DNA of 64,000 bases, from assembly GCA_946413525.1 (NCBI GenBank), contig CAMKKZ010000001.1, positions 1-64,000 on the forward strand, written 5' to 3'. Source of the stretch: an uncultured Oribacterium sp. (lineage in GTDB: Bacteria > Bacillota > Clostridia > Lachnospirales > Lachnospiraceae). Both the position numbers and the translations under genes were made by a program. The notes under the pieces were generated by a model. That model did not search any database. It had not been told where the DNA came from and saw only the letters and a list, made by a program, of their open reading frames with translations. Positions 26,155 to 34,199 of this stretch are shown here, piece by piece (the stretch's first letter is position 1; every line of letters begins with the position of its first letter).

Positions 26155-26184
26155 GGTCCTTTGAAAAGGATCTTTATAAATTTT
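26155..26184 (+). terminator. Possible weak terminator after cbiH
   Basis: GGTCCTTT (26155-26162) is complementary to AAAGGATC (26165-26172), allowing for a G-T pair and a wider loop in practice. TTTATAAATTTTTTAA follows. The stem is short, so termination may be partial. Confidence 0.35.
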
Positions 26185-26245
26185 TTAATGCACTAAAAAC
26201 CGTGCGGTAATGACGATTAAATGACAGGAGGCAGAGGGAAAAGGA

Positions 26246-27580
26246 ATGGAACAGATGTCGCTTTTTGGCAACGTGGTTTCAGAACCCCTTGCGGCGCGGC
26301 TACGGCCAGAATCGCTTGAAGATTATGTTGGACAGGAACATCTTCTTGGGAAAGGCCGCGTGCTTCGCCGGATGATTGAATCGGATATGATATCCTCAAT
26401 GATTTTCTGGGGGCCTCCGGGCGTTGGAAAAACCACCCTCGCGCAAATCATTGCCGTAAGTACAAGGGCAAGGTTTATAAATTTCTCGGCTGTAACCAGT
26501 GGTATACGGGATATTAAAGAAGTCATGCAGCAAGCCGAAAAAAACAGGCAGTTTGGGGAAAAAACCATCGTTTTTGTTGATGAAATCCATAGATTCAACA
26601 AGGCTCAGCAGGATGCCTTCCTCCCTTTCGTTGAAAAGGGCAGCATTATCCTGATTGGCGCCACCACGGAGAACCCTTCCTTTGAGGTGAATGGGGCTTT
26701 GCTGTCAAGATGCAAAGTGTTTGTGCTGCATGCCCTGGATATCAATGCTTTGATGAAACTTCTCAAACATGCCCTGAGTTCATCCAAAGGCTTTGGCGGA
26801 CAACAGATCCATATTTCGGATGATATCCTTTATGGAATTGCTCATTTTGCAAATGGGGATGCCCGCAGCGCGCTTTCCACATTGGAAATGACCATTCTGA
26901 ACGGGGATCTTGACAAGGATGGCACAGTCACGGTTTCGAAGGAAATACTGGAGCAGTGCATTTCAAAAAAAACCTTATTATATGACAAAAACGGGGAAGA
27001 GCATTATAACCTGATATCCGCCCTGCATAAGTCCATGAGAAATTCCGATCCGGACGCGGCAGTATATTGGCTTGCCCGCATGCTTGAAGCCGGGGAGGAT
27101 CCAATGTATATATCCCGCAGGGTCACACGTTTCGCCAGTGAGGATATAGGCCTTGCCGATTCCCATGCATTGGAAATCGCAGTGGCTGCCGGGCAGGCAT
27201 GCCACCTTATCGGCATGCCTGAATGTTCGGTCCATCTTACCGAAGCAGTCATTTATATGTCCATCGCGCCTAAGTCCAATGCTATGGAAGTGGCCTACAA
27301 CGAGGCAAAAGAGGATGCTTTACGGGAGATTTCAGAACCAGTACCATTGCACCTGAGAAATGCCCCTACCCGCCTTATGAAGGAAATCGGATATGGAAAG
27401 GGCTATCAATATGCGCATGACACGGAAGAGAAGCTTACCAGTATGAGCTGTCTCCCGGACAGCCTTCTGGGAAAGGAATATTACCGACCTACCTCCCAGG
27501 GCAATGAGGGCAGGTATGGGGAACGGCTGAAAAAAATCAAAGAGTGGAAGAGCGCCCATGGAAATGCGAATCGAAACTAA
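26246..27580 (+). CDS. rarA: Replication-associated recombination protein A (AAA+ ATPase)
   Basis: A MgsA/RarA/WRNIP1-family clamp-loader-like ATPase acting at stalled replication forks. It starts with RPESLEDYVGQEHLLG, the Walker A motif is WGPPGVGKTTLAQ near residue 54, Walker B and sensor are FVDEIHRFNKAQQDAFLP, and the C-terminal tetramerisation domain has RLMKEIGYGKGYQYAHD. 444 residues, normal length. GGAGG is upstream. It has no known link to cobalamin but sits between cbiH and cbiJ, overlapping cbiJ by 23 nt, which suggests that it is expressed with the cluster. Confidence 0.96.
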   Translation: MEQMSLFGNVVSEPLAARLRPESLEDYVGQEHLLGKGRVLRRMIESDMISSMIFWGPPGVGKTTLAQIIAVSTRARFINFSAVTSGIRDIKEVMQQAEKNRQFGEKTIVFVDEIHRFNKAQQDAFLPFVEKGSIILIGATTENPSFEVNGALLSRCKVFVLHALDINALMKLLKHALSSSKGFGGQQIHISDDILYGIAHFANGDARSALSTLEMTILNGDLDKDGTVTVSKEILEQCISKKTLLYDKNGEEHYNLISALHKSMRNSDPDAAVYWLARMLEAGEDPMYISRRVTRFASEDIGLADSHALEIAVAAGQACHLIGMPECSVHLTEAVIYMSIAPKSNAMEVAYNEAKEDALREISEPVPLHLRNAPTRLMKEIGYGKGYQYAHDTEEKLTSMSCLPDSLLGKEYYRPTSQGNEGRYGERLKKIKEWKSAHGNANRN

Positions 27581-28487
27581 CGATGCCATGACTGCAAGAA
27601 GGAAGGAAAATGGAATTTATATTTTTGGCGGCACATCAGAGGGAAGGGAGCTTGCGGAATTAATCCTGGACAAGTGGAATCATGCGCTCCCCCTGCTCAA
27701 ATCGACAGAAAAGCTTATCCAAAAGCCACGCTTATGCATTTACACAGCCAGCCCCTATGGTTCATCCCTCCTTCCTAAGGACTGTCACCTTGATGTTTTC
27801 GCAGGGAGACTCTCCAGAGGAGATATTCAGGAACTTTGCAGGGACAGGCCTCCCTTTATCCTTATTGACGCGACCCATCCTTATGCCTGCGATATTTCAA
27901 ATAATCTGCAGCATGCCGCCTCCATTTTTCAAATCCCGTATCTGCGAATTATCAGGGATGGTTCCGGACGCTCCCTAAATGGGGGGAGTTCCTTCGGAAA
28001 GCATCCTTCGGCATCTGTTTCTTCGGAAAAGAAAATCCGTTTTTTCAATAGCCTTTGTGACATTGCCTCTTTCCTCAAGGGTACAAGCGGTAATATCCTG
28101 ATTACAACGGGGAGCAAGGAACTCCGTCCTTTTATCTCCATACCGGATTATTCCTCCCGCTGTTTCATTCGCGCCCTCCCGACTATTGAAGCCATCGATT
28201 ATTGCATGCAGCTTGGATTCAAACAAAGCCATTTATTACTGATGCAAGGCCCATTTTCTGAAGAAATGAACGCGGCCATTTTACGAAAAACAGGGGCCCG
28301 TTATCTGGTTTCAAAGGATTCCGGGAAAAGGGGAGGCTTCTTTGAAAAAGTGCGCGCGGCGCGCAAGCTTTCGGTAGAAATGCTGATATTGAAGAGGCCG
28401 GCTGAGGCTGCCTCATTATCTGAATGCATATGCGAGGGGCCGGATGAAGCACTGGAAAAGCTTTTGCCATACCTATATGATTTTTAA
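27558..28487 (+). CDS. cbiJ: Cobalt-precorrin-6A reductase
   Basis: NAD(P)H-dependent reduction of the corrin macrocycle. IYIFGGTSEGRELAEL is the dinucleotide-binding start, followed by IDATHPYACDISNNL, YLRIIRDG, ITTGSKEL and QLGFKQSHLLLMQGPFSEEMN. 309 residues, a little longer than the usual 250-260 because of inserts near 55-65 and 135-165. The start overlaps the end of rarA; GGAAG lies 9 nt before ATG 27558, and ATG 27588 is an alternative. Confidence 0.92.
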   Translation: MEMRIETNDAMTARRKENGIYIFGGTSEGRELAELILDKWNHALPLLKSTEKLIQKPRLCIYTASPYGSSLLPKDCHLDVFAGRLSRGDIQELCRDRPPFILIDATHPYACDISNNLQHAASIFQIPYLRIIRDGSGRSLNGGSSFGKHPSASVSSEKKIRFFNSLCDIASFLKGTSGNILITTGSKELRPFISIPDYSSRCFIRALPTIEAIDYCMQLGFKQSHLLLMQGPFSEEMNAAILRKTGARYLVSKDSGKRGGFFEKVRAARKLSVEMLILKRPAEAASLSECICEGPDEALEKLLPYLYDF

Positions 28488-28492
28488 TAATG

Positions 28493-28536
28493 CAGGTATC
28501 ATCCATGCTTCATGCATTCCTTGCACTGCGGAAAAA
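28493..28536 (+). repeat. Family 2 element, partial unit
   Basis: A degenerate module A trace (GGTATCATCCATGC) and the right half of module D (GCATTCC ... CTGCGGAAAAA) lie 5 nt after the cbiJ stop, directly before the first full unit. Confidence 0.6.
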
Positions 28537-28671
28537 TCTGAACAAAACATGCCTGAAGGCATTTTTTGTTCAGACGCATCCCTGTGGAATGCGCCAAATA
28601 CGGTATAAACCATGCCTGATGCATAGTTTATACCTAGGTTTTTCCGCAGCACAAGGAATGCTGCGGAAAAA
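28537..28671 (+). repeat. Family 2 element, copy c (full C-B-A-D unit)
   Basis: A 135-bp unit. Module C is TCTGAACAAA/TTTGTTCAGA with inner ATGCC/GGCAT. Module B is GCATCCC/GAATGC with one mismatch. Module A is GGTATAAACCATGC/GCATAGTTTATACC with one mismatch. Module D is TTTTTCCGCAGCA/TGCTGCGGAAAAA (28639-28671). It is the first of two tandem copies between cbiJ and cbiET. Confidence 0.9.
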
Positions 28672-28769
28672 TCTGAACAAAACATGCCTGAAGGCATTTT
28701 TTGTTCAGACGCATCCCTGTGGGATGCGCCAAATACGGTATAAACTATGCCTGATGCATAGTTTATACC
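28672..28769 (+). repeat. Family 2 element, copy d (C-B-A unit)
   Basis: The second tandem unit, offset by 135 bp. Module C is at 28672-28709, module B is a perfect CGCATCCC/GGGATGCG with a 3-nt loop (28710-28728), and module A is a perfect 14-bp hairpin GGTATAAACTATGC/GCATAGTTTATACC (28737-28769). Module D is absent. The spurious reading frames across this region come from the repeats. Confidence 0.9.
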
Positions 28770-28813
28770 TACCAATTCTTTAAACAATACAGCAAAGGTG
28801 GACATACGAAATA

Positions 28814-30058
28814 ATGGAGCAAACAATCTGCTTTGTAGGGGTCGGTCCAGGAAATGAAAAATATCTGTCGGAAGAGGCCAGGCTTGCCATTCTGGAGGCT
28901 GATCTTCTGACCGGGTCAAAAAGAATGCTGGAAACAGCGGGCCAATTGCTGATGGACAGCGGAAAAAAGATTCTTTTTGAAAGCAGCAACAGGGAAGAAA
29001 TAGCAGATTTTCTGAATTCGCATTCGGAATGTAAAAAGCCAGTGCTGCTTTACAGCGGGGATCTTTCTGTTTTTTCCGGGGCTATGGAAATGAGGAAGCT
29101 CCTGATAAAGAAGGGGTTTGATTCCGAAAAGATGCGCTTTATCCCTGGCATTTCGTCAGCCAGCCTGTTCTTGTCAAAAATAGGCATACCGCTTTCGGAG
29201 ACCGTTCTCTTAAGCCTTCATGGCAGGGAGGCTACCCCGCTTCCTCTTTTGCGTGAAAAAAAATATATATTACTTTTTCTGGGAAATGCGGGACAGGCAT
29301 CTGAAATAGCCGAAAAACTTATTTTTTATGGTTTGTCGAAGGTGGAAATGACATTGGCCAGCCGGCTTTCCTATCCTGATGAGAGTATTGTGCAGGGAAA
29401 ACCAGAGGACTTTCTTCATCTTCAACATGACAACCTCTCCCTGCTGTTTTTAAATAATAAAGACGCCGTTCCGCTTGGTTTTTTCGGATTACCGAATGAG
29501 CTTTTTTTCAAGGGCAGCGTCCCCATGAGCAAAAGGGAAAGCCGCATAGCTATTCTTTCACGTATGAAAATCAAACCGGACTCTGTCATTTTTGATATTG
29601 GGGCGGGAACAGGATCTGTATCTGTCGAGGCGGCTCTCCATGCGCCTTATGGGAAAGTCTATGCTTTTGAAAAAAAGGAAGACGCGGTATGCCTGATCAG
29701 GGAGAATCGTCGCCGTTTTGCATGTGACAACCTGCATGTCATTCCCGGAAATGCCCCGGATAGTTTTCGCCTGCTTCCAGAGGGGCTGATTCCCGATACA
29801 GTATTTATCGGAGGGAGCGGGGGTCATTTGCCTGAAATATTGCATGCAGTACTATTAAAAAACAATGCGGCAACGGTTGTTATTTCTGCTGTAACACTGG
29901 AAACGCTGGGATGCCTTCTGGAGGAGAAAAAGAGGCTTTCGAGTGAATATTGTATTAATTTCAGCAGCCTCTCTACCGTCAATGTGCCGGTACGGGGACC
30001 TTATCACATGATGCAGGCTGAAAATCCTGTATGGATTGCGGAAATTATACGACAATAG
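28814..30058 (+). CDS. cbiET: Precorrin-6Y C5,15-methyltransferase (CbiE-CbiT fusion)
   Basis: A bifunctional enzyme. Residues 1-200 are CbiE (ICFVGVGPGNEKYLSEEA, LLTGSKRML, LLYSGDLSVFSGAMEMRKLL), the C5 methylase. Residues about 230-414 are CbiT (ESRIAILSRMKIKPDSVIFD, then IGAGTGSVSVEAAL, FIGGSGGHLPEIL), which methylates C15 and removes the C12 acetate carboxyl. The fused form is widespread and 414 residues is the expected size. AAAGGTGG lies 13 nt before the ATG. Confidence 0.95.
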   Translation: MEQTICFVGVGPGNEKYLSEEARLAILEADLLTGSKRMLETAGQLLMDSGKKILFESSNREEIADFLNSHSECKKPVLLYSGDLSVFSGAMEMRKLLIKKGFDSEKMRFIPGISSASLFLSKIGIPLSETVLLSLHGREATPLPLLREKKYILLFLGNAGQASEIAEKLIFYGLSKVEMTLASRLSYPDESIVQGKPEDFLHLQHDNLSLLFLNNKDAVPLGFFGLPNELFFKGSVPMSKRESRIAILSRMKIKPDSVIFDIGAGTGSVSVEAALHAPYGKVYAFEKKEDAVCLIRENRRRFACDNLHVIPGNAPDSFRLLPEGLIPDTVFIGGSGGHLPEILHAVLLKNNAATVVISAVTLETLGCLLEEKKRLSSEYCINFSSLSTVNVPVRGPYHMMQAENPVWIAEIIRQ

Positions 30059-30114
30059 AGTAACACAAAGCCTGGTTTGACAGGAGAGTTGAAGCTTTTG
30101 ATCGGGAGGGCGAA

Positions 30115-32727
30115 ATGAGCGGGGGTATCCTTATTGCGGCTATGAACAGCGGGGCAGGAAAAACAACAGCAAGCTGCGCTATTCTTTCAGCCCTGCGAAA
30201 GAGGGGGCTTTCCATTCGAAGCTTTAAATGCGGTCCGGATTATATAGACACCATGTTTCACAGGGCAATAAACGATGGCAAGGGCGGGAATCTGGACAGC
30301 TATTTCATGGATTGGGAGAGAATCAGCGAGGTTTTTCACAGGCAGACAGAAGGGGTGGATTTTGTACTTGCAGAGGGGGCAATGGGCTTTTATGATGGCA
30401 TAAATGATTCATTGAAAGGCAGCGCTTTTGAAATAGCTGAAACTCTTGATTTCCCGGTTTTACTGCTTGTGGATGGGAAAGGCGCCGGACTGTCCGTTTG
30501 TGCATCCATTCAGGGAATGCTTTCCTTCTCATCCCATCCTCGCCGGAGGATTGCCGGAATTCTGCTCAACCGTGTTTCCCCTCCTTATTATCCCCGCCTG
30601 AAAAAAATGATAGAAGAGCATTGCGGAATTCCGGTATACGGTTATATTCCGGAACTGCCGGCATTCCGTCTTCCGGAACGCCATCTGGGATTGTTTCTTC
30701 CTGGGGAAATGCCACGATTCCGGGATTGGGAGGAAGGTCTTGGACGACAGGTCGAGGACAGCATTGACCTTGACGGCATCCTTTTGCTTGGAAACAGTGC
30801 CGGTTGGGCGCAGCATGAAATGGTGGGGAGAAATTCGATGTCCGAATACGAAAAAAGATATCCTGAATTTCCTGCCTTGCGGATTGCCGTAGCTTCCGAT
30901 GAAGCCTTCTGCTTTTATTATGAGGAGGACAGGATGCTCCTTCGTGACATGGGGGCTACCCTTGTCCCTTTCAGCCCGCTTTCCGATTCCTGCCTTCCAG
31001 AGGACATTGACGGAATTCTTATTCCGGGAGGATACCCGGAACATTTCATCCGGCAGCTCCATGATAATGTTTCCATGCGGCGTTCTATCCGTTCCGCTAT
31101 AAGGAATGGAACTCCTTGTATAGCGGAAGGAGGGGGATTCCTTTATTTATCCCACAGTCTTTCATATAATGGGGAAAGTAAGAAAATGTGCGGGATTTTT
31201 CCCGGAAGAGGGAAAATAAAGAACCGGCTTGTACGCTTTGGCTATGTGGAATTCTTTTCGGAAAGAGGGGGGATGTTCGGACCGGCAGGTACGCGTCTCA
31301 AGGGGCATGAATTTCATTATTTTGATACCGATCAGAATGGAAGCGGACTGCTCTTTAAAAAAGCCGGAGGAAAAACGGAATGGCGCGGGGCATTTTATAC
31401 CGATGTCATGTATGCGGGCTTTCCCCAGTTGTCCTTCCAAAGCAATCCTTCTGCCGCGGCCTCGTTCCTGAAATCCTGCGAATCATTCCGAATTCGAAGG
31501 GAAGCCGCAAGGCGCTGGGACAGTCTGGGAAAGCCTTTGGGAAGCCTGGGCCTCCTTGAAGAGAATATCATTAAAATCTGCGGTATTTATAGAAACAGCA
31601 AACCCGAGATAAGTTCAAAAAAAGCATTGGCAGTATTTTGCGGTGATCATGGAGTGGTGGCGGAGGGCGTCAGCCAGACGGATTCCAGCGTGAGCCATAT
31701 TGTCACGGAAAATTTTCCAAAGGGAAAGACCGTGGCCAGCCGCTTTGCCGTAATGACAGGGGTTGATGTATTCACAGTGGATACCGGCCTTTTGGGAGAT
31801 CATTATCCGGATAAGGATATAAAAGCTTTCCGCGTTATCGACCGAAAAATTCGTTTTGGTACAGGAAATATCGCAAAAGAACCCGCCATGAGCAAGGAGG
31901 AATGTTTGTCTGCCATGGCCTGCGGCAGAGAAATCGTCAGTCATCTGAAACAACATGGATACAAGCTTGTCTGTTTGGGCGAAATGGGTATTGGAAATAC
32001 CACTGCCAGTACCGCGATGCTTGCCGGCCTTCTTTTGCTGTATCGCAATGGCATTCATGATAATATGCCAGTTTTCTCAGATGGGCATGACTATTTTCTT
32101 TCTTTTGCTAAAAAGATTGGAATGCCTTTCCAAAATAGAGGTCGTGACGATCAGCCTGACAGGGCTATGAGCGCGCTTGATTTGTCCGCCCGGCAGCTAT
32201 CCGATTTGCTGACTGGCAGAGGAGCCGGACTGTCAGAGGACGGCCTGCATAGAAAAAGGACGGCCGTGAGAAAAGCTCTTATGAGGACGGCAAAAAAGGG
32301 GGCAAATAGTCCCGAAGATCTGCTCAGAGAACTGGGTGGAACGGAGATTGCTGCCATGACTGGCGCTATATTACAGGCCGTCCAGGATGAAATTCCCTTG
32401 CTTTTGGACGGAGCGATTACAGCCGTAGCAGCGCTTTACGCGTTTATGATGGACGCAAGGGTTCCCTCATTTCTGATCGCATCCCATAAGCCGGCGGAAA
32501 AAACAGGGAGATCATCCTTGCGTCTCCTTGGACTGAAGCCGATCCTTTCAGGGAATTTTTATCAGGGAGAGGGCTCGGGCGCGCTTCTGCTCCTTCCCCT
32601 TCTCGACATGGCAATGGATGTTTACAGGGAAATGTCCACTTTTCAGGAAATATCCGTAAAAGCATATCAACGGTATGACAAGCTGTGTGGGAAGCGGGAA
32701 AAAGGGAGGAAAAAAGACGGAAAATAA
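30115..32727 (+). CDS. CbiA-CobT fusion: cobyrinate a,c-diamide synthase / DMB phosphoribosyltransferase
   Basis: 870 residues in one frame. Residues 1 to about 450 are CbiA: P-loop MNSGAGKTT, FKCGPDYIDTMFH, LDSYFMD, and a class I glutaminase domain (ILIPGGYPE, KGHEFHYFDTD). The nucleophile motif normally AECGG reads AEGGG, with Gly339 for Cys. From about residue 460 it is CobT: DSLGKPLGSLGLLEENI, VFCGDHGVVAEGVSQ, GEMGIGNTTASTAML, and the catalytic Glu819 in QGEGSGALL, with an extra segment of about 45 residues near 650-695. The two domains act at different stages: amidation of ring side chains, and activation of the lower-ligand base. GGGAGGG precedes the ATG. No stop or frameshift signature is seen at the junction. 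Confidence 0.92.
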   Translation: MSGGILIAAMNSGAGKTTASCAILSALRKRGLSIRSFKCGPDYIDTMFHRAINDGKGGNLDSYFMDWERISEVFHRQTEGVDFVLAEGAMGFYDGINDSLKGSAFEIAETLDFPVLLLVDGKGAGLSVCASIQGMLSFSSHPRRRIAGILLNRVSPPYYPRLKKMIEEHCGIPVYGYIPELPAFRLPERHLGLFLPGEMPRFRDWEEGLGRQVEDSIDLDGILLLGNSAGWAQHEMVGRNSMSEYEKRYPEFPALRIAVASDEAFCFYYEEDRMLLRDMGATLVPFSPLSDSCLPEDIDGILIPGGYPEHFIRQLHDNVSMRRSIRSAIRNGTPCIAEGGGFLYLSHSLSYNGESKKMCGIFPGRGKIKNRLVRFGYVEFFSERGGMFGPAGTRLKGHEFHYFDTDQNGSGLLFKKAGGKTEWRGAFYTDVMYAGFPQLSFQSNPSAAASFLKSCESFRIRREAARRWDSLGKPLGSLGLLEENIIKICGIYRNSKPEISSKKALAVFCGDHGVVAEGVSQTDSSVSHIVTENFPKGKTVASRFAVMTGVDVFTVDTGLLGDHYPDKDIKAFRVIDRKIRFGTGNIAKEPAMSKEECLSAMACGREIVSHLKQHGYKLVCLGEMGIGNTTASTAMLAGLLLLYRNGIHDNMPVFSDGHDYFLSFAKKIGMPFQNRGRDDQPDRAMSALDLSARQLSDLLTGRGAGLSEDGLHRKRTAVRKALMRTAKKGANSPEDLLRELGGTEIAAMTGAILQAVQDEIPLLLDGAITAVAALYAFMMDARVPSFLIASHKPAEKTGRSSLRLLGLKPILSGNFYQGEGSGALLLLPLLDMAMDVYREMSTFQEISVKAYQRYDKLCGKREKGRKKDGK

Positions 32728-32748
32728 TCATGAGAAGGGGAAAGAAAA

Positions 32749-33327
32749 ATGTCCTTACATCTCATTATCGGAGCGAATGCTTCCGGAAAGTCCCACTATG
32801 CGGAAAAAAAAGCCAGCGCGTCGTGGCTCCTTTCTTCTGGGAAGGGAGGGCTGATCTACCTGGCCACCATGCTTTCCGGCAAGGATGATGAAACACAAAA
32901 GAGGATTAGGCGTCACCGGGAAAGACGGGCAGGAATGGGGTTTCTCAGTTTGGAATGCCCATACCCTTATGTATTGGAAGATATTTTGGAATCGGAAGAC
33001 TTTTACCTGCCAGACAGCGTTCTTCTTTTGGAGGATTTGACCAATCTTTTTGCCAATGTTTCTTTTCCCCCAGAATCTTTTCAAGGGCAGGACATGGAGT
33101 CAACTGCTACAGGGATATTGGATATATTGTTCCGTGTGGACGCAATGTGTTCGGATTTATTTATTGTGATGAATTCCATCTTTTCAGATGGATTTCAATA
33201 TCCCGAAGAAACAGAGGTCTTCCTGTATTACCTTTCCTGGTTACATAAAAAACTTTCGGCCCGCTCTTTGGATGTGACTGAAATAGTATGTGGCATTCCG
33301 GTTTTCCTAAAGAGAGAGCATATGTGA
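32749..33327 (+). CDS. cobU: CobU-like adenosylcobinamide kinase/guanylyltransferase, N-terminal motifs kept
   Basis: 192 residues. It keeps the P-loop (GANASGKS, residues 8-15) and the guanylyl-accepting histidine region (KRIRRHRERR, compare HHKDGR in the Salmonella enzyme), plus LLLEDLTNLFAN. The C-terminal motif NEVGxGIVP ... RxFRD ... GRxNQ of the family is lost (here MNSIFSDGFQYPEETEVF), although VCGIPVFLK is kept at the end. The missing motif is present in the small protein at 34200, on the far side of cobS. AAGGGG lies upstream of ATG 32749. Confidence 0.85.
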   Translation: MSLHLIIGANASGKSHYAEKKASASWLLSSGKGGLIYLATMLSGKDDETQKRIRRHRERRAGMGFLSLECPYPYVLEDILESEDFYLPDSVLLLEDLTNLFANVSFPPESFQGQDMESTATGILDILFRVDAMCSDLFIVMNSIFSDGFQYPEETEVFLYYLSWLHKKLSARSLDVTEIVCGIPVFLKREHM

Positions 33328-33348
33328 GCATTTCTTTTGTAGTTATAG

Positions 33349-33396
33349 GTATGCGCCAAATACGGCATAAACTATGCCCGATGCATAGTTTATGCC
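33349..33396 (+). repeat. Family 2 element, copy e (module A, B remnant)
   Basis: It begins 21 nt after the cobU stop. A trace of module B (GGTATGCGCCAAATAC) is followed by a perfect module A, GGCATAAACTATGC (33364-33377) with GCATAGTTTATGCC (33383-33396). Relative to copy d the third pair has changed from T-A to C-G on both arms. The element is open in the cobS frame and creates an artificial N-terminal extension there. Confidence 0.88.
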
Positions 33397-33416
33397 TGGG
33401 AAAGAAAGGGGTTTTT

Positions 33417-34160
33417 TTGCGCTCGTTCATTTTGGCATTCTCCATGTATTCAGCCATCCCCATGCCGGAAATGACCTGGAAAGAGGAGGATACATGCTTT
33501 GTCCTTTGCTTTTTTCCTTTGGTCGGGCTTGTCGTGGGAACTGTATTATATTTTGCGTTCAAACTTATGACCTCCTTATCCGTCCCTCCCTTGCTTCGGG
33601 GGGCAGTCCTTTTCACTGTTCCAATCCTTGTGACGGGGGGGATCCATATAGATGGGTTTCTGGACACCCTTGACGCGAAGCATTCCTGGAGGGAAAAAGA
33701 GAAGCGCCTGGAAATATTGAAGGATCCGCATATTGGAGCCTTTGCGTTTGTATATGGGTCAACTTATGTTTTGCTGCAAACAGCCGCGCTTTCCGGCCTG
33801 GAGGAGGAATCTGTAAAAGCCTATGCCGCGTCCTTGATCCTGTCCAGAATTCTTTCCGCGATTTCCGCATTGTTTTTCCCGAAAGCAAATACTACGGGTT
33901 CCTTATATACCCTTGCGAAAGCGCAGGACTTCATTGTAAAATGGGTTTTGATTACAGAATTATGTTTTCTTGTCCTGCTTCTGTTATTCCGGTTTGGCAG
34001 GCGAGGGATAGTTTGTCTTTTTGCTTCCGCTCTGGCTTTTCTCTATTACCGGTATATGTCCAAACGACTTTTTGGAGGTATCACCGGGGATCTGGCAGGG
34101 TATTTTCTGTGCATTTGCGAGCTCTCTGTTTTGATGTCTTTGGCTTTTTTGTTCAAATAG
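33417..34160 (+). CDS. cobS: Adenosylcobinamide-GDP ribazoletransferase (cobalamin synthase)
   Basis: An integral membrane enzyme that joins adenosyl-GDP-cobinamide to alpha-ribazole. 247 residues with several membrane segments. Family marks are FSMYSAIPMPEMTW at the N-terminus, GGIHIDGFLDTLDAKHS, EILKDPHIGAFAF and LFGGITGDLAGYF. The frame is open from 33288, but that stretch is the cobU tail and repeat copy e. TTG 33417 is preferred: GAAAGGGG lies 5 nt upstream and the protein then begins as family members do. Confidence 0.92.
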   Translation: MRSFILAFSMYSAIPMPEMTWKEEDTCFVLCFFPLVGLVVGTVLYFAFKLMTSLSVPPLLRGAVLFTVPILVTGGIHIDGFLDTLDAKHSWREKEKRLEILKDPHIGAFAFVYGSTYVLLQTAALSGLEEESVKAYAASLILSRILSAISALFFPKANTTGSLYTLAKAQDFIVKWVLITELCFLVLLLLFRFGRRGIVCLFASALAFLYYRYMSKRLFGGITGDLAGYFLCICELSVLMSLAFLFK

Positions 34161-34199
34161 TTTATTACGTATTTGACGATATGCATTGGAGTTCTTAAC

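Noticed and set aside
28493-28769. CRISPR array
   Set aside because: There are only two units with no unique spacers between them; the structure is consecutive hairpins.
28490-28783. Open frames on both strands across the cbiJ-cbiET gap
   Set aside because: They run through tandem family 2 hairpins, the peptide repeats only mirror the DNA repeat, and no family similarity is seen.
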